Below are positions 16,032 through 23,364 of a DNA stretch of 24,391 bases, in pieces. The translations under genes and the position numbers were made by a program. The stretch covers positions 1 through 24,391 of the forward strand of contig JAEWMT010000114.1 of assembly GCA_023393095.1 (NCBI GenBank), read 5' to 3'. Origin of the DNA: Bacillota bacterium. Lineage in GTDB: Bacteria; Bacillota; Clostridia; Lachnospirales; Lachnospiraceae. The first letter of the stretch is position 1. Every line of letters begins with the position of its first letter. The notes below the pieces were generated by a model. That model was given only the letters and a program-made list of their open reading frames with translations. It ran no database searches and had not been told where the DNA came from.

Positions 16032-16090
16032 AAATAAGGTTGACCGAAACGTATATCAATGGGGATATACCTTTTTGGCCAACCTTATTT
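16032..16090 (-). terminator. Terminator of the CapA-family gene
   Basis: AAATAAGGTTGACC (16032-16045) and GGCCAACCTTATTT (16077-16090) pair at 13 of 14 positions. An inner perfect stem, GTATATC/GATATAC, sits within. Read on the minus strand it ends in TTATTTTCTATTCTTCT. It lies 21 bp beyond the CapA stop. Confidence 0.75.
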
Positions 16091-16110
16091 GCATTTATCT
16101 GATAGCAAAA

Positions 16111-17403
16111 CTATGGCTGATACCACGAATCAAGGATATCCTTTGCCAATTTGCAGGTATCATTATAGGTTATGGGACCGTTGACTGCTAGCTGGGAAAC
16201 ACCGTGTCGTTTAGCAAGTGTTTCATTATAATCTTCTAGTTTATAGATGGCATAGTTATAATCGGAAGGGCCATTTTCATAATGGGTTACGATAGGAGTG
16301 ATGGAAGCTTTACTAATATATGTTCCGGAAGCATCCTTGGTTAGCGTTACTTTTGCCATACCGCCAAGCATTCTCGGAGCCTCTCTCTGGTAGGACATGA
16401 AATTACCTAGGGAGTAGTATACCAGCATCCGGCGATCTTTATCGTTTGGATACCATTTTACCGGTTCAAGAACATGAGGATGGGTACCAATGACTAAATC
16501 AACTCCCCGTTCATAGAAGAAATTAGTCAGATCCGTTTGCATACTGGAAATGTTGTAAGCGTATTCTGTTCCCCAATGAGGAAAAACAATTGTAAAATCA
16601 GCTTCTTTTTCTGCCTTTTTGATATCGGCTGCCATCTTGTTCTTATTAATTAGATTAACTAGGTAGGGCTTATCTTTGGGAAGAGAGTAGCCGTTCAAGC
16701 TATAGGTATAGTTAAGCATAGCTATTTTAATGCCATTTTTCTCAACAATTTTAATCCTATTCTGATCTTTCTTTGTTTTATTGATTCCAAGGACAGTAAT
16801 CTCGGGATGCTTCGACCAGTATTTCTGAGTATTTTTCACGCCTTCATAACCCATATCCATGGTATGGTTCGTTGCCTGGAGAACTACATCAAAGCCGGCA
16901 TCTATGACGGCATCACCAATCTCGATTGGAGAGTTGAAACGAGGATATCCGGAATACGGAAATTCATCCCCGCCAAGAATTGTTTCTTGGTTAATCACTG
17001 CAATATCTGCAGCAGAAATATCCTTTTTCAAATTCGAATATAGATGGTCATATTGATAAGAACCATCTTTTTGTTTTCCGCTATCCACTACCTGAATATG
17101 AATTAAATTATCACCGACGGCCAGTAGATTTACCGAGGTGGCAGCAGGAGTCGGGGTAATTGTTATTTTGGGGGTAACGTTTGAAGCAGAAGGGCTTTGT
17201 GTTATCTGATCTGTTTCAGATGACAAAGGAGCTTTTGTTGGAGTAAGTGAAGCCTCATCGATATTTTGTAAATCTGATACACTGGAATCTTTATTACTCT
17301 TTGATTTACAACCGGAAAAAGCCAGTACCAGTGCAAGAATTATAAATAAATAAAAGTATCTACTAAAATTATTGCGTATTAACGTGTTATTAGGGTTTTT
17401 CAT
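16111..17403 (-). CDS. CapA-family (PGA_cap) lipoprotein
   Basis: A 430-residue exported lipoprotein. It has a hydrophobic signal segment (about 16-31) with lipobox AFSGC (lipid-modified C32) and a Ser/Thr/Pro-rich spacer to about residue 90. The CapA/metallophosphatase-like domain follows. Its motifs are LLAVGDNLIH (D98), NQET (138-141), ATNHTMDMGYEG (N179, H180), FPHWGTEY (H276) and GTHPHVLEP (H308, H310), a metal-binding set typical of the PGA_cap family. Family members take part in poly-gamma-glutamate capsule or cell-envelope metabolism. No capB/capC genes are nearby, so the actual substrate is open. Start: ATG 17403 with AAGGAG upstream. Confidence 0.88.
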   Translation of the reverse strand: MKNPNNTLIRNNFSRYFYLFIILALVLAFSGCKSKSNKDSSVSDLQNIDEASLTPTKAPLSSETDQITQSPSASNVTPKITITPTPAATSVNLLAVGDNLIHIQVVDSGKQKDGSYQYDHLYSNLKKDISAADIAVINQETILGGDEFPYSGYPRFNSPIEIGDAVIDAGFDVVLQATNHTMDMGYEGVKNTQKYWSKHPEITVLGINKTKKDQNRIKIVEKNGIKIAMLNYTYSLNGYSLPKDKPYLVNLINKNKMAADIKKAEKEADFTIVFPHWGTEYAYNISSMQTDLTNFFYERGVDLVIGTHPHVLEPVKWYPNDKDRRMLVYYSLGNFMSYQREAPRMLGGMAKVTLTKDASGTYISKASITPIVTHYENGPSDYNYAIYKLEDYNETLAKRHGVSQLAVNGPITYNDTCKLAKDILDSWYQP

Positions 17404-17458
17404 ATAAACTCCTTATTGGAACGAATTGTATATTCAAATACTTGACCTGAATTATCCA

Positions 17459-17491
17459 TATTATAACACCATAGAATAGAAAATTCTATGG
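17459..17491 (-). promoter_or_regulatory. Hairpin and -10-like sequence before the CapA gene
   Basis: CCATAGAAT (17469-17477) and ATTCTATGG (17483-17491) form a perfect 9-bp hairpin with a 5-nt loop. It may end the XRE transcript, though its U-tract is poor. On the minus strand a TATAAT (17464-17459) follows immediately, so the palindrome would overlap the -35 region of a CapA promoter and could be an operator. Confidence 0.4.
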
Positions 17492-17520
17492 TAGGATCTT
17501 TTGGTTGGTTAAGGTATAGG

Positions 17521-17721
17521 TTAATCAAAGTCAAAAATATCTTCAATTGGTGCCTTTACTGCTCTTGATATATCGATGGCTAATTTGAGGGAAGGATTGT
17601 ATTTCCCCGCTTCAAGGCGTATAATAGTCTCCCGTCTAACATTTACCTTATTGGCTAAATCCTCCTGAGTCATCTCAGCAAGTTGCCGGTATTTTTTTAA
17701 ATTACATTTAAATTCAGTCAT
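17521..17721 (-). CDS. XRE-family (Cro/CI-type) transcriptional regulator
   Basis: A 66-residue single-domain helix-turn-helix protein (KYRQLAEMTQEDLANKVNVRRETIIRLEAGKYNPSLKLAIDISRAV...IEDIFDF). It belongs to the short XRE group often paired with a small membrane protein. It is the second gene after the DUF3796-like gene, whose TAG stop lies at 17728-17730. A GTG at 17727 in the same frame directly follows that stop and is an alternative start; ATG 17721 has AGGTG only 3 nt away, so the choice is uncertain. It probably represses its own operon through the palindrome at 18112-18127 (inference). Confidence 0.88.
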   Translation of the reverse strand: MTEFKCNLKKYRQLAEMTQEDLANKVNVRRETIIRLEAGKYNPSLKLAIDISRAVKAPIEDIFDFD

Positions 17722-17727
17722 TTTCAC

Positions 17728-18096
17728 CTACTTCTTCTCAAATTGATAAAATGCGATTGCATAAATAATAATTAGAGATGCAAAACATAAAGCACTTATA
17801 ACAGTTATTATCTCCTTGTTAATAAAATGTAATGGAGTAATCAGATACAGCACAATAAATTCAAGAATGGCAATGTGGAAAGTAAATGCTTTTGCGTTTC
17901 TTGCGTTTTCAATATAACGTTCATCCACCATGTCATTTGCTATCTTTGCTATCCAAAAATAACTAAAGAAGCCGAAGTAAGCAAAAAAACTTAAAGCACT
18001 AATATTATGAGTTACGAAATACTGAAATCCTAAAAACCCAAAAAACCCGAAAAATCCCAAAAATCTTAAGCCTTTTTGATGTCGGTTCCTTATCAT
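17728..18096 (-). CDS. DUF3796-like small membrane protein
   Basis: A 122-residue protein with about four hydrophobic segments. Near the N-terminus is an unusual run of GF repeats (LRFLGFFGFFGFLGFQYF), followed by FFAYFGFFSYFWIAKIANDMVDERYIENARNAKAF and two C-terminal helices. The glycine-phenylalanine start, the FGFFSYFW segment and the following XRE gene fit the DUF3796 family, recalled from memory and not checked. The molecular function is unknown; pairing suggests that it senses or is regulated by the XRE protein. AGGAGGT lies just before the ATG. The coding sequence shows short repeats at 18028-18062 matching the GF repeats. Confidence 0.75.
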   Translation of the reverse strand: MIRNRHQKGLRFLGFFGFFGFLGFQYFVTHNISALSFFAYFGFFSYFWIAKIANDMVDERYIENARNAKAFTFHIAILEFIVLYLITPLHFINKEIITVISALCFASLIIIYAIAFYQFEKK

Positions 18097-18111
18097 CTAC
18101 ATACCTCCTAT

Positions 18112-18148
18112 GTGATATATATATCACTTTATGTTACAATAATATCAC
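18112..18148 (-). promoter_or_regulatory. Palindromic operator before the DUF3796-like/XRE operon
   Basis: GTGATATATATATCAC (18112-18127) is a perfect 16-bp palindrome, 15 bp upstream of the start codon. A third half-site, ATATCAC (18142-18148), repeats the right arm 21 bp away, two helical turns. This fits autorepression by the XRE protein. The core promoter is not clear. Confidence 0.55.
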
Positions 18149-18263
18149 TAGATGTAAAAATATTCAAGATTTAATTTGGATAAATTTAATAATTCACCAT
18201 AATGAAAATCTCAATTATTTTATGAAGAGCCGTGCTAAACAGTCTCACGACTATGAAAAGCCT

Positions 18264-18298
18264 TTGACAAAGGGGATTTGACATGGTATACTTTGACA
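18264..18298 (+). promoter_or_regulatory. Consensus promoter of the metG leader
   Basis: TTGACA (18264-18269), a 17-bp spacer and TATACT (18287-18292), with an extended TGG element directly before the -10. The predicted start is near 18299, just before the T-box. This is one of the two best promoters in the window. Confidence 0.8.
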
Positions 18299-18600
18299 AG
18301 AAAAAGGCTATGAAAAGAAGAGTACGCAGTGGATCGGTTAACAGAGAACCCCGGTAAGCTGAGAAGGGGAGATGGATATCCGGTTTATCTTTTAGATAAA
18401 TTCGAAGAAGCTGCGGAAGATGGTCTTGGAGCTTCGTACCGAGGAATATATTTCTTAGGCTGCGACGGATGCAACCGTTACATTGCTAGGCTGTAGTTAT
18501 TGCAGTGAATGAGGCTTTTGCCGTGAGGCAGGAGCAAATTAAAGTGGTACCACGGGAGTTCCTCTCGTCTTTAAAGAAATTTAAGGATGGGAGTTTTTTT
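18299..18600 (+). ncRNA. T-box riboswitch (tRNA-Met-sensing leader)
   Basis: A typical T-box leader before metG. Stem I can close by GTACG (18322-18326) with CGTAC (18435-18439). The AUG at 18420-18422 lies where the specifier codon is expected and matches methionine. The T-box sequence AAAGTGGTACCACGGGAG (18541-18558) supplies TGGT, complementary to the ACCA end of tRNA-Met. The terminator is CTCTCGTCTTTAA with TTAAGGATGGGAG (about 18562-18593), followed by seven Ts. Uncharged tRNA-Met should stabilise the antiterminator and raise metG expression. The T-box identity is secure; the specifier position is read by eye. Confidence 0.9.
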
Positions 18601-18748
18601 ATTTCATAGAAAGTTGCGTCCTATGAAGTGGAAAGCATTCAACTATGGTTAGAATTTAGCCTATTATGGGTAAAATATAGGCGAGATAAGTTTCAGTTAT
18701 TATGAAAAATAATTATTAAGATAAATGTGAAACTCTTAAATTTTAGAT
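18601..18748 (+). other. Gap between the T-box terminator and the conserved leader element
   Basis: AT-rich sequence with a small possible hairpin (GCCTAT at about 18659 with ATAGGC about 18 nt later). No clear promoter is seen, so the downstream element is probably on the same transcript as the T-box. Confidence 0.35.
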
Positions 18749-18883
18749 ATTGTATACACAGCAAATACTATTTCGGAGCGAAAGTAAAGTGTTAAAACAC
18801 TTATGCCCGAAGGAAGCTTTCGAGCCAAGAAATAATATTTGCCGTGTATACAATTACAAAGACTATATAGTTTCGCAATCACC
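18749..18883 (+). ncRNA. Conserved structured leader element, copy 1 (before metG)
   Basis: Two 26-nt arms (18749-18774 and 18829-18854) are complementary at 24 of 26 positions. They enclose a core with the hairpin AAGTGT-TAAA-ACACTT and the single-stranded-looking block ATGCCCGAAGGAA. A 3' part ending GACTATATAGTTTCGCAAT follows. Positions 18775-18883 are about 85% identical by hand alignment to 23223-23331. The end is 32 nt before the metG start. I cannot match it to a known riboswitch class. It may be a cis-acting RNA or an interspersed repeat. Confidence 0.6.
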
Positions 18884-18915
18884 TATTAAGATGAATATAG
18901 AAAGGAAGGATCCAA

Positions 18916-20901
18916 ATGAGTAAGAAACCATATTACATTACAACCGCTATCGCATATACTTCAGGTAAGCCACATATCGGTAATACCTATGAAATAGTAT
19001 TAGCAGACAGCATTGCCAGGTTTAAACGCTTTGAAGGTTATGAGGTGTTTTTTCAGACAGGAACCGATGAGCATGGACAGAAGATTGAGCTAAAAGCGGC
19101 AGAAGCAGGTGTCACTCCGAAGGAATTCGTTGATGGTGTTGCAGGTCAGATTAAGGATATCTGGGATATGATGAATACCTCCTATGATAAATTTATCCGT
19201 ACCACGGATGCTGACCATGAGAGGCAGATACAGAAGATTTTTAAGAAGCTTTATGAACAGGGGGATATTTATAAAGGACATTATGAGGGAATGTATTGCA
19301 CTCCCTGTGAATCCTTCTTTACTCCATCCCAGCTCGTGAATGGCAAGTGTCCGGACTGTGGTAGAGAGGTTCAGCCAGCGAAGGAAGAAGCTTATTTCCT
19401 TAAATTGAGTAAATATGCAGACCGCCTGATTGAGCATATTAATACACATCCGGAATTCATCCAGCCAGAGTCAAGAAAAAATGAGATGATGAATAACTTC
19501 CTCTTACCCGGACTTCAGGATTTATGCGTATCCCGTACTTCTTTCAAATGGGGTATTCCAGTAGATTTTGATGATAAGCATGTGGTTTATGTATGGTTGG
19601 ATGCATTAAGTAATTATATTACCGGTATCGGTTATGATGCGGACGGTAACAGCACCGAGCAGTTTAAGAAATTCTGGCCAGCGGATTTACATTTAATCGG
19701 TAAAGATATCATCCGTTTCCATACAATTTACTGGCCAATCATACTAATGGCTATGGGTGTAGAGCTACCAAAGCAGGTATTTGGTCATCCTTGGCTATTG
19801 CAAGGTAATGCCGGAGATAAGATGAGTAAATCCAAAGGAAATGTTATCTACGCAGATGATCTGGTTAAGCTCTTTGGCGTTGATGCAGTCAGATATTTTG
19901 TACTTCATGAAATGCCGTTTGATAATGACGGGATTATTTCCTGGGAGCTATTAGTGGAGAGAATTAACTCTGACCTAGCAAATACACTTGGTAATCTGGT
20001 AAACAGAACAATTTCCATGTCCAATAAATATTTTGACGGCATCGTTCGTGATGGTAAGGTAATCGAATCTGTGGATGAAGAGCTGAAAGCACTCGCACTT
20101 GAGACACCGAAGAAGGTAGCTGCTAAGATGGAGAAGCTTCGTGTTGCCGATGCAATCAGTGAGATATTCACCTTATTCAAACGCTGCAATAAATATATAG
20201 ATGAGACTATGCCTTGGGCACTAGCTAAAGATGAGGAGAAAAAGGCTCGTCTGGAGACAGTTCTTTATAATCTGACGGAAAGTATCTGTATCGGAGCCAG
20301 CTTACTAGAGGCCTTTATGCCAGAGACAGCAACGAAGATTTTAACACAGCTTTCCACCAAAGCACGTACGATAGAAGAATTAGAAAGCTATGGCTTATAT
20401 CCGGATGGAACAAAGGTTACTGAGAAACCGGAGATTTTATTTGCAAGACTTGACCTTAAGGAGGTACTTCAGAAAGTGGAAAATGAAATAGAGTTACAGA
20501 AAACAGCATCGGAACCGGAAGAGACAAATACAGAGGATAAAGAGAATAATGCTGTTATTGATATCGAAGCTAAACCGGAGATTACCTATGATGATTTTGC
20601 TAAACTTCAATTCCAGGTAGGTGAAATCATCGCCTGTGAGGAAGTAAAGAAATCTAAGAAATTATTATGTTCCCAGGTTAAGGTCGGTTCTCAGGAAAAA
20701 CAGATTGTATCTGGAATTAAAGCACATTATTCCGCGGCTGAGATGGTTGGAAAGAAGGTTATGGTAGTAGTTAACCTAAAACCTGCAACATTAGCAGGAA
20801 TTTTATCAGAAGGAATGCTTCTTTGTGCCGAGGATGCAGACGGAAATCTCTCTCTTATGGTTCCGGAAAAATCAATGCCGGCTGGCGCAGAAATCTGCTA
20901 G
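18916..20901 (+). CDS. metG: Methionyl-tRNA synthetase
   Basis: A 661-residue class I synthetase that charges tRNA-Met in the cytosol. It shows the HIGH-type motif HIGN (20-23) and the zinc knuckle pairs C128/C131 and C145/C148 (CTPC, CPDC). KMSKS (302-306) lies in GDKMSKSKGNV. An anticodon-binding helical domain runs to about 510, followed by an acidic linker. A C-terminal Trbp111/EMAP-like tRNA-binding OB domain (about 555-661) contains DFAKLQFQVGEI and PATLAGILSEGML. This is the full length and layout of dimeric bacterial MetRS. GGAAGG lies 7 nt before the ATG. Control is by the upstream T-box and perhaps by the second structured element. Confidence 0.97.
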   Translation: MSKKPYYITTAIAYTSGKPHIGNTYEIVLADSIARFKRFEGYEVFFQTGTDEHGQKIELKAAEAGVTPKEFVDGVAGQIKDIWDMMNTSYDKFIRTTDADHERQIQKIFKKLYEQGDIYKGHYEGMYCTPCESFFTPSQLVNGKCPDCGREVQPAKEEAYFLKLSKYADRLIEHINTHPEFIQPESRKNEMMNNFLLPGLQDLCVSRTSFKWGIPVDFDDKHVVYVWLDALSNYITGIGYDADGNSTEQFKKFWPADLHLIGKDIIRFHTIYWPIILMAMGVELPKQVFGHPWLLQGNAGDKMSKSKGNVIYADDLVKLFGVDAVRYFVLHEMPFDNDGIISWELLVERINSDLANTLGNLVNRTISMSNKYFDGIVRDGKVIESVDEELKALALETPKKVAAKMEKLRVADAISEIFTLFKRCNKYIDETMPWALAKDEEKKARLETVLYNLTESICIGASLLEAFMPETATKILTQLSTKARTIEELESYGLYPDGTKVTEKPEILFARLDLKEVLQKVENEIELQKTASEPEETNTEDKENNAVIDIEAKPEITYDDFAKLQFQVGEIIACEEVKKSKKLLCSQVKVGSQEKQIVSGIKAHYSAAEMVGKKVMVVVNLKPATLAGILSEGMLLCAEDADGNLSLMVPEKSMPAGAEIC

Positions 20902-20986
20902 TTTCATATAAAAAATGAATGAAATAGTGAGATAGTAAATAAATGACATAAAAGTAATATATAGGTGATATGCAATCACTTTAAGT

Positions 20987-21101
20987 GGGGCTGTCGCATT
21001 TTAGGTATATAAGATATAAGGGACTCTGCATAATCTCCAAACAGTGCATTAAGGAGATTATGTGGATTAACCTTACATCACTGTAGGTTTACGACAGCCT
21101 C
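20987..21101. repeat. MITE-like hairpin repeat, copy B
   Basis: Ends are GGGGCTGTCGCA (at 20987) and TACGACAGCCTC (to 21101), imperfect inverted repeats. Inside, CTGCATAATCTCC pairs with GGAGATTATGTGG. Its inner AAACAGTGCATTAAGGAGATT is the reverse complement, with one difference, of the block at 4143-4163 in copy A. The two are therefore one family in opposite orientations, B lacking about 95 bp of A's centre. It lies 85 bp after the metG stop and has no coding capacity. Confidence 0.7.
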
Positions 21102-21128
21102 TTTAGCGATATTTTAATTATCTACAAC

Positions 21129-21166
21129 TGGGCGGCAGGGTAAGCAAGAATCTTCCCCGTCGCCCA
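21129..21166. terminator. Hairpin between metG and the convergent DUF885 gene
   Basis: TGGGCG (21129-21134) pairs with CGCCCA (21161-21166). Further pairing inside (GC..GGG with CCC..GT) gives a GC-rich stem. The plus-strand tail ATTTATTAATAA is moderately T-rich. It is a likely bidirectional terminator for metG and the minus-strand gene ending at 21258. Confidence 0.6.
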
Positions 21167-21257
21167 TTTATTAATAACACGTAAATAATTTGGTCTCAGT
21201 ATTAATCTTATTAAAAACCCTTATATAACTACCTAATAGCGTCGTATCATTCCTCAT

Positions 21258-23006
21258 CTAATAATTTTTTTCCCATTCTTTCATATTATCCTCAATGATA
21301 TTAAACTGTGCAGGTCCAATATCAAGCAGGAATTTATGAAAATCCTTTGTTACAAATTTATCCCCTAAATCCTTCTCAGCTTCATTTTTAAGCTCCATAA
21401 TCTCCAGATAACCTATAGCGTAAGGAAGATAAATGGCAGGCTCCTCCAACAAAGTGTTATAGATGGAATTTGCAATATCTTTATCTCCTATATACTTAGA
21501 AATATAATTAGCAGTCTCCGCCTTTGTCCACCCCTCATAATGGATTCCGATGTCCGCCCGGGCATACATACAAAGAGTAACCCTATTATTTGTCTCAAGA
21601 AAATCTGCAAGATTTTCATCAATGCCTGCTAAATGATAAGAATAATATTCAACATAGGTAGCCCAGCCTTCGTCATAACCGGTAAAGCTTAAAATATTAC
21701 GAATGGGAGCAGGATTATGGCTGCGAAAATAAACACACTGATAAAGATGACCAGGGTAGCCTTCATGTGCAACAGTTGTATAAATCATTGATAAAGTCTG
21801 CTTGCTATGTCCGTTGATATATATATTATTATTTCTATAGCTATCAATCGGAGGAACCAGATACATCGCGGGACTTAGAAAATCAGCAAGGGATTCCGGT
21901 ACATATTTGATTTCACAGCTTACGGGGGTGGAGTCAGGAAAGTCCTTTTTGATATCCTGTTTTAAATCGGTTAATATCTCATTCGGATCCGTAATCGGGA
22001 AGGAGGAGAAGGATAGATACTTATCAATAAGGTTAGGATCAGATTCGGCTAATGCCGTAATATCATTAACACCGCCTTCAATTGCATTATCGAGCATTTG
22101 AATCATTTCCTTCATACTCTTTCCGGAACCAGTTTTATATTTAGCAAGGCATTCATAAAATGCGCGACCCTCTGGATAATAATATAATCCAGCATTGTTC
22201 TTGCCTGTTCCAAGAAGCTTTGTTAAGGAATTGATCAGATCTTCATAAGCAGGAATAACGTAACACAGCACAGCTTCTGTATTCAGCGCTTCATACCGAG
22301 TTATTTCATTCTTCGTCAAGCCCTTGTAATTTGAAATTCTCTCATTAAAATACTGAATTAAAAAATTGCTCTCAGGCTTATTAATAAATGCTTTACACTG
22401 ATCAATAATCCGGTTTGCAACGCTATCATTCATAAATAGACCACGTCTGGATTTTTCCTGCTCATAGTGGATGATACTCTTAAAATAATTCTTTATACAG
22501 GGTAATAATTCTAAGTATTCCTCTATGTCCTTCTTGTCATAAAAGCTGTATTCTGCAAGCAGAATCGGTAGCTGGGCCTGAATACCCGTAGTTGGCCCTA
22601 GGCATTCACTGTAATATGGATAATTACCAAACTGTAGATTTTGTATCAGTGAGTTCTTAACAATATTATAGGTTAATTGCTGATTGGAGGTTAAATTGTT
22701 GTATTTGAAGGAAGAGAGGTAATCTAATTCATTTTCAGATTTAACCAGATCTTCCCTCATACTATCCATGCTGTAATCACCAAATTTGACGTTTGTATTT
22801 GTTATTCCATAATTTTCGGGATAAGCAAGTGAATAGTTCAGGGAAAGTGTATCTGATTGGACCTCCTCAAGAAATAAATTGTTCATAAACTCATCAAATT
22901 TTTTTTGCTCCTTTTTGCCGGATGACATGCTGCAGCTGACACAGGTCAGGAGAAGGCATAGAGATAGAAAGGAAAGTATAGCCAGCCTACTTATTTTTTT
23001 ATACAT
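21258..23006 (-). CDS. DUF885-family lipoprotein (putative metallopeptidase-like)
   Basis: A 582-residue exported protein. A signal segment ends in a lipobox-like LLLTCVSC, giving a lipid-anchored protein on the outer face of the membrane. The family hallmark is HEGYPGH (414-420, a HExxxxH zinc-type motif), followed by DEGWATYVEYY (about 445-455), which supplies a further glutamate ligand. TTVAHEGYPGHLYQ and the long helical N-terminal half match DUF885. Members are thought to be M32-like metallohydrolases; substrates are mostly unknown. The start is ATG 23006, because GGGAGG precedes it by 5 nt. The in-frame ATG at 23021 overlaps this ribosome site. It appears to be a single-gene unit. Confidence 0.87.
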   Translation of the reverse strand: MYKKISRLAILSFLSLCLLLTCVSCSMSSGKKEQKKFDEFMNNLFLEEVQSDTLSLNYSLAYPENYGITNTNVKFGDYSMDSMREDLVKSENELDYLSSFKYNNLTSNQQLTYNIVKNSLIQNLQFGNYPYYSECLGPTTGIQAQLPILLAEYSFYDKKDIEEYLELLPCIKNYFKSIIHYEQEKSRRGLFMNDSVANRIIDQCKAFINKPESNFLIQYFNERISNYKGLTKNEITRYEALNTEAVLCYVIPAYEDLINSLTKLLGTGKNNAGLYYYPEGRAFYECLAKYKTGSGKSMKEMIQMLDNAIEGGVNDITALAESDPNLIDKYLSFSSFPITDPNEILTDLKQDIKKDFPDSTPVSCEIKYVPESLADFLSPAMYLVPPIDSYRNNNIYINGHSKQTLSMIYTTVAHEGYPGHLYQCVYFRSHNPAPIRNILSFTGYDEGWATYVEYYSYHLAGIDENLADFLETNNRVTLCMYARADIGIHYEGWTKAETANYISKYIGDKDIANSIYNTLLEEPAIYLPYAIGYLEIMELKNEAEKDLGDKFVTKDFHKFLLDIGPAQFNIIEDNMKEWEKNY

Positions 23007-23222
23007 ATGAACCTCCCTCATAATAGCAAAGTTAAGAAACGATAGTTAAGAAGATTATAATTAAGTACTTTTATTTCAATTTTATTCGTGGCTATGTGCG
23101 GTAAGAAGTAGTACCATTAATTTTTTGCATATAACTGCATTTTATTACCATGGGCAGTTGGATCTATAAGGTTAAGTTTTTTCGGAAAACAACCGAAATA
23201 TTACCAAAGAGATATCGGGTGT

Positions 23223-23331
23223 GGAGCGAAAGTAAAGTGTTTAAACACATATGCCCGAAGGAAACGTTGGAGCTGAGAAATGTGTATCTGCTCTGTATAC
23301 AAATACAAAGACTATATAGTTTCGCAATACC
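23223..23331 (+). ncRNA. Conserved structured leader element, copy 2 (before the DUF6240-like gene)
   Basis: This stretch aligns with 18775-18883 at about 85% identity with two gaps. The first 41 nt differ at two positions, and the 25 nt ending TTTCGCAAT (23304-23328) are identical. It ends 33 nt before the downstream ATG, against 32 nt for copy 1. The long outer arm of copy 1 is not conserved on its 5' side; only AGATA/TATCT pairing remains. The 23022-23222 stretch upstream shows no gene. Confidence 0.55.
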
Positions 23332-23364
23332 TAAATACAATTACAAATAAAAGGCGGGAAACAG

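Noticed and set aside
15931..16191. 86-codon plus-strand ORF
   Set aside because: No ribosome site. It runs through the CapA terminator and antisense to the CapA 3' end.
18785..18812. Possible sigma-28 promoter in the conserved element (TAAA...GCCCGAAG)
   Set aside because: The spacing is 16 bp, the -10 part differs from GCCGATAA, and conservation extends over about 109 nt, more than a promoter needs.
18749..18883. Known riboswitch (c-di-GMP I/II, glycine, lysine, TPP, SAM, ZTP, fluoride)
   Set aside because: None of the conserved core sequences I know for these classes is present.
23150..23350. 66-codon plus-strand ORF covering the conserved element copy 2
   Set aside because: No ribosome site. 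The same frame in copy 1 gives a similar peptide (SESKV-KH-CPKE), but changes fall equally on all codon positions, so the similarity reflects the DNA/RNA repeat, not a protein.
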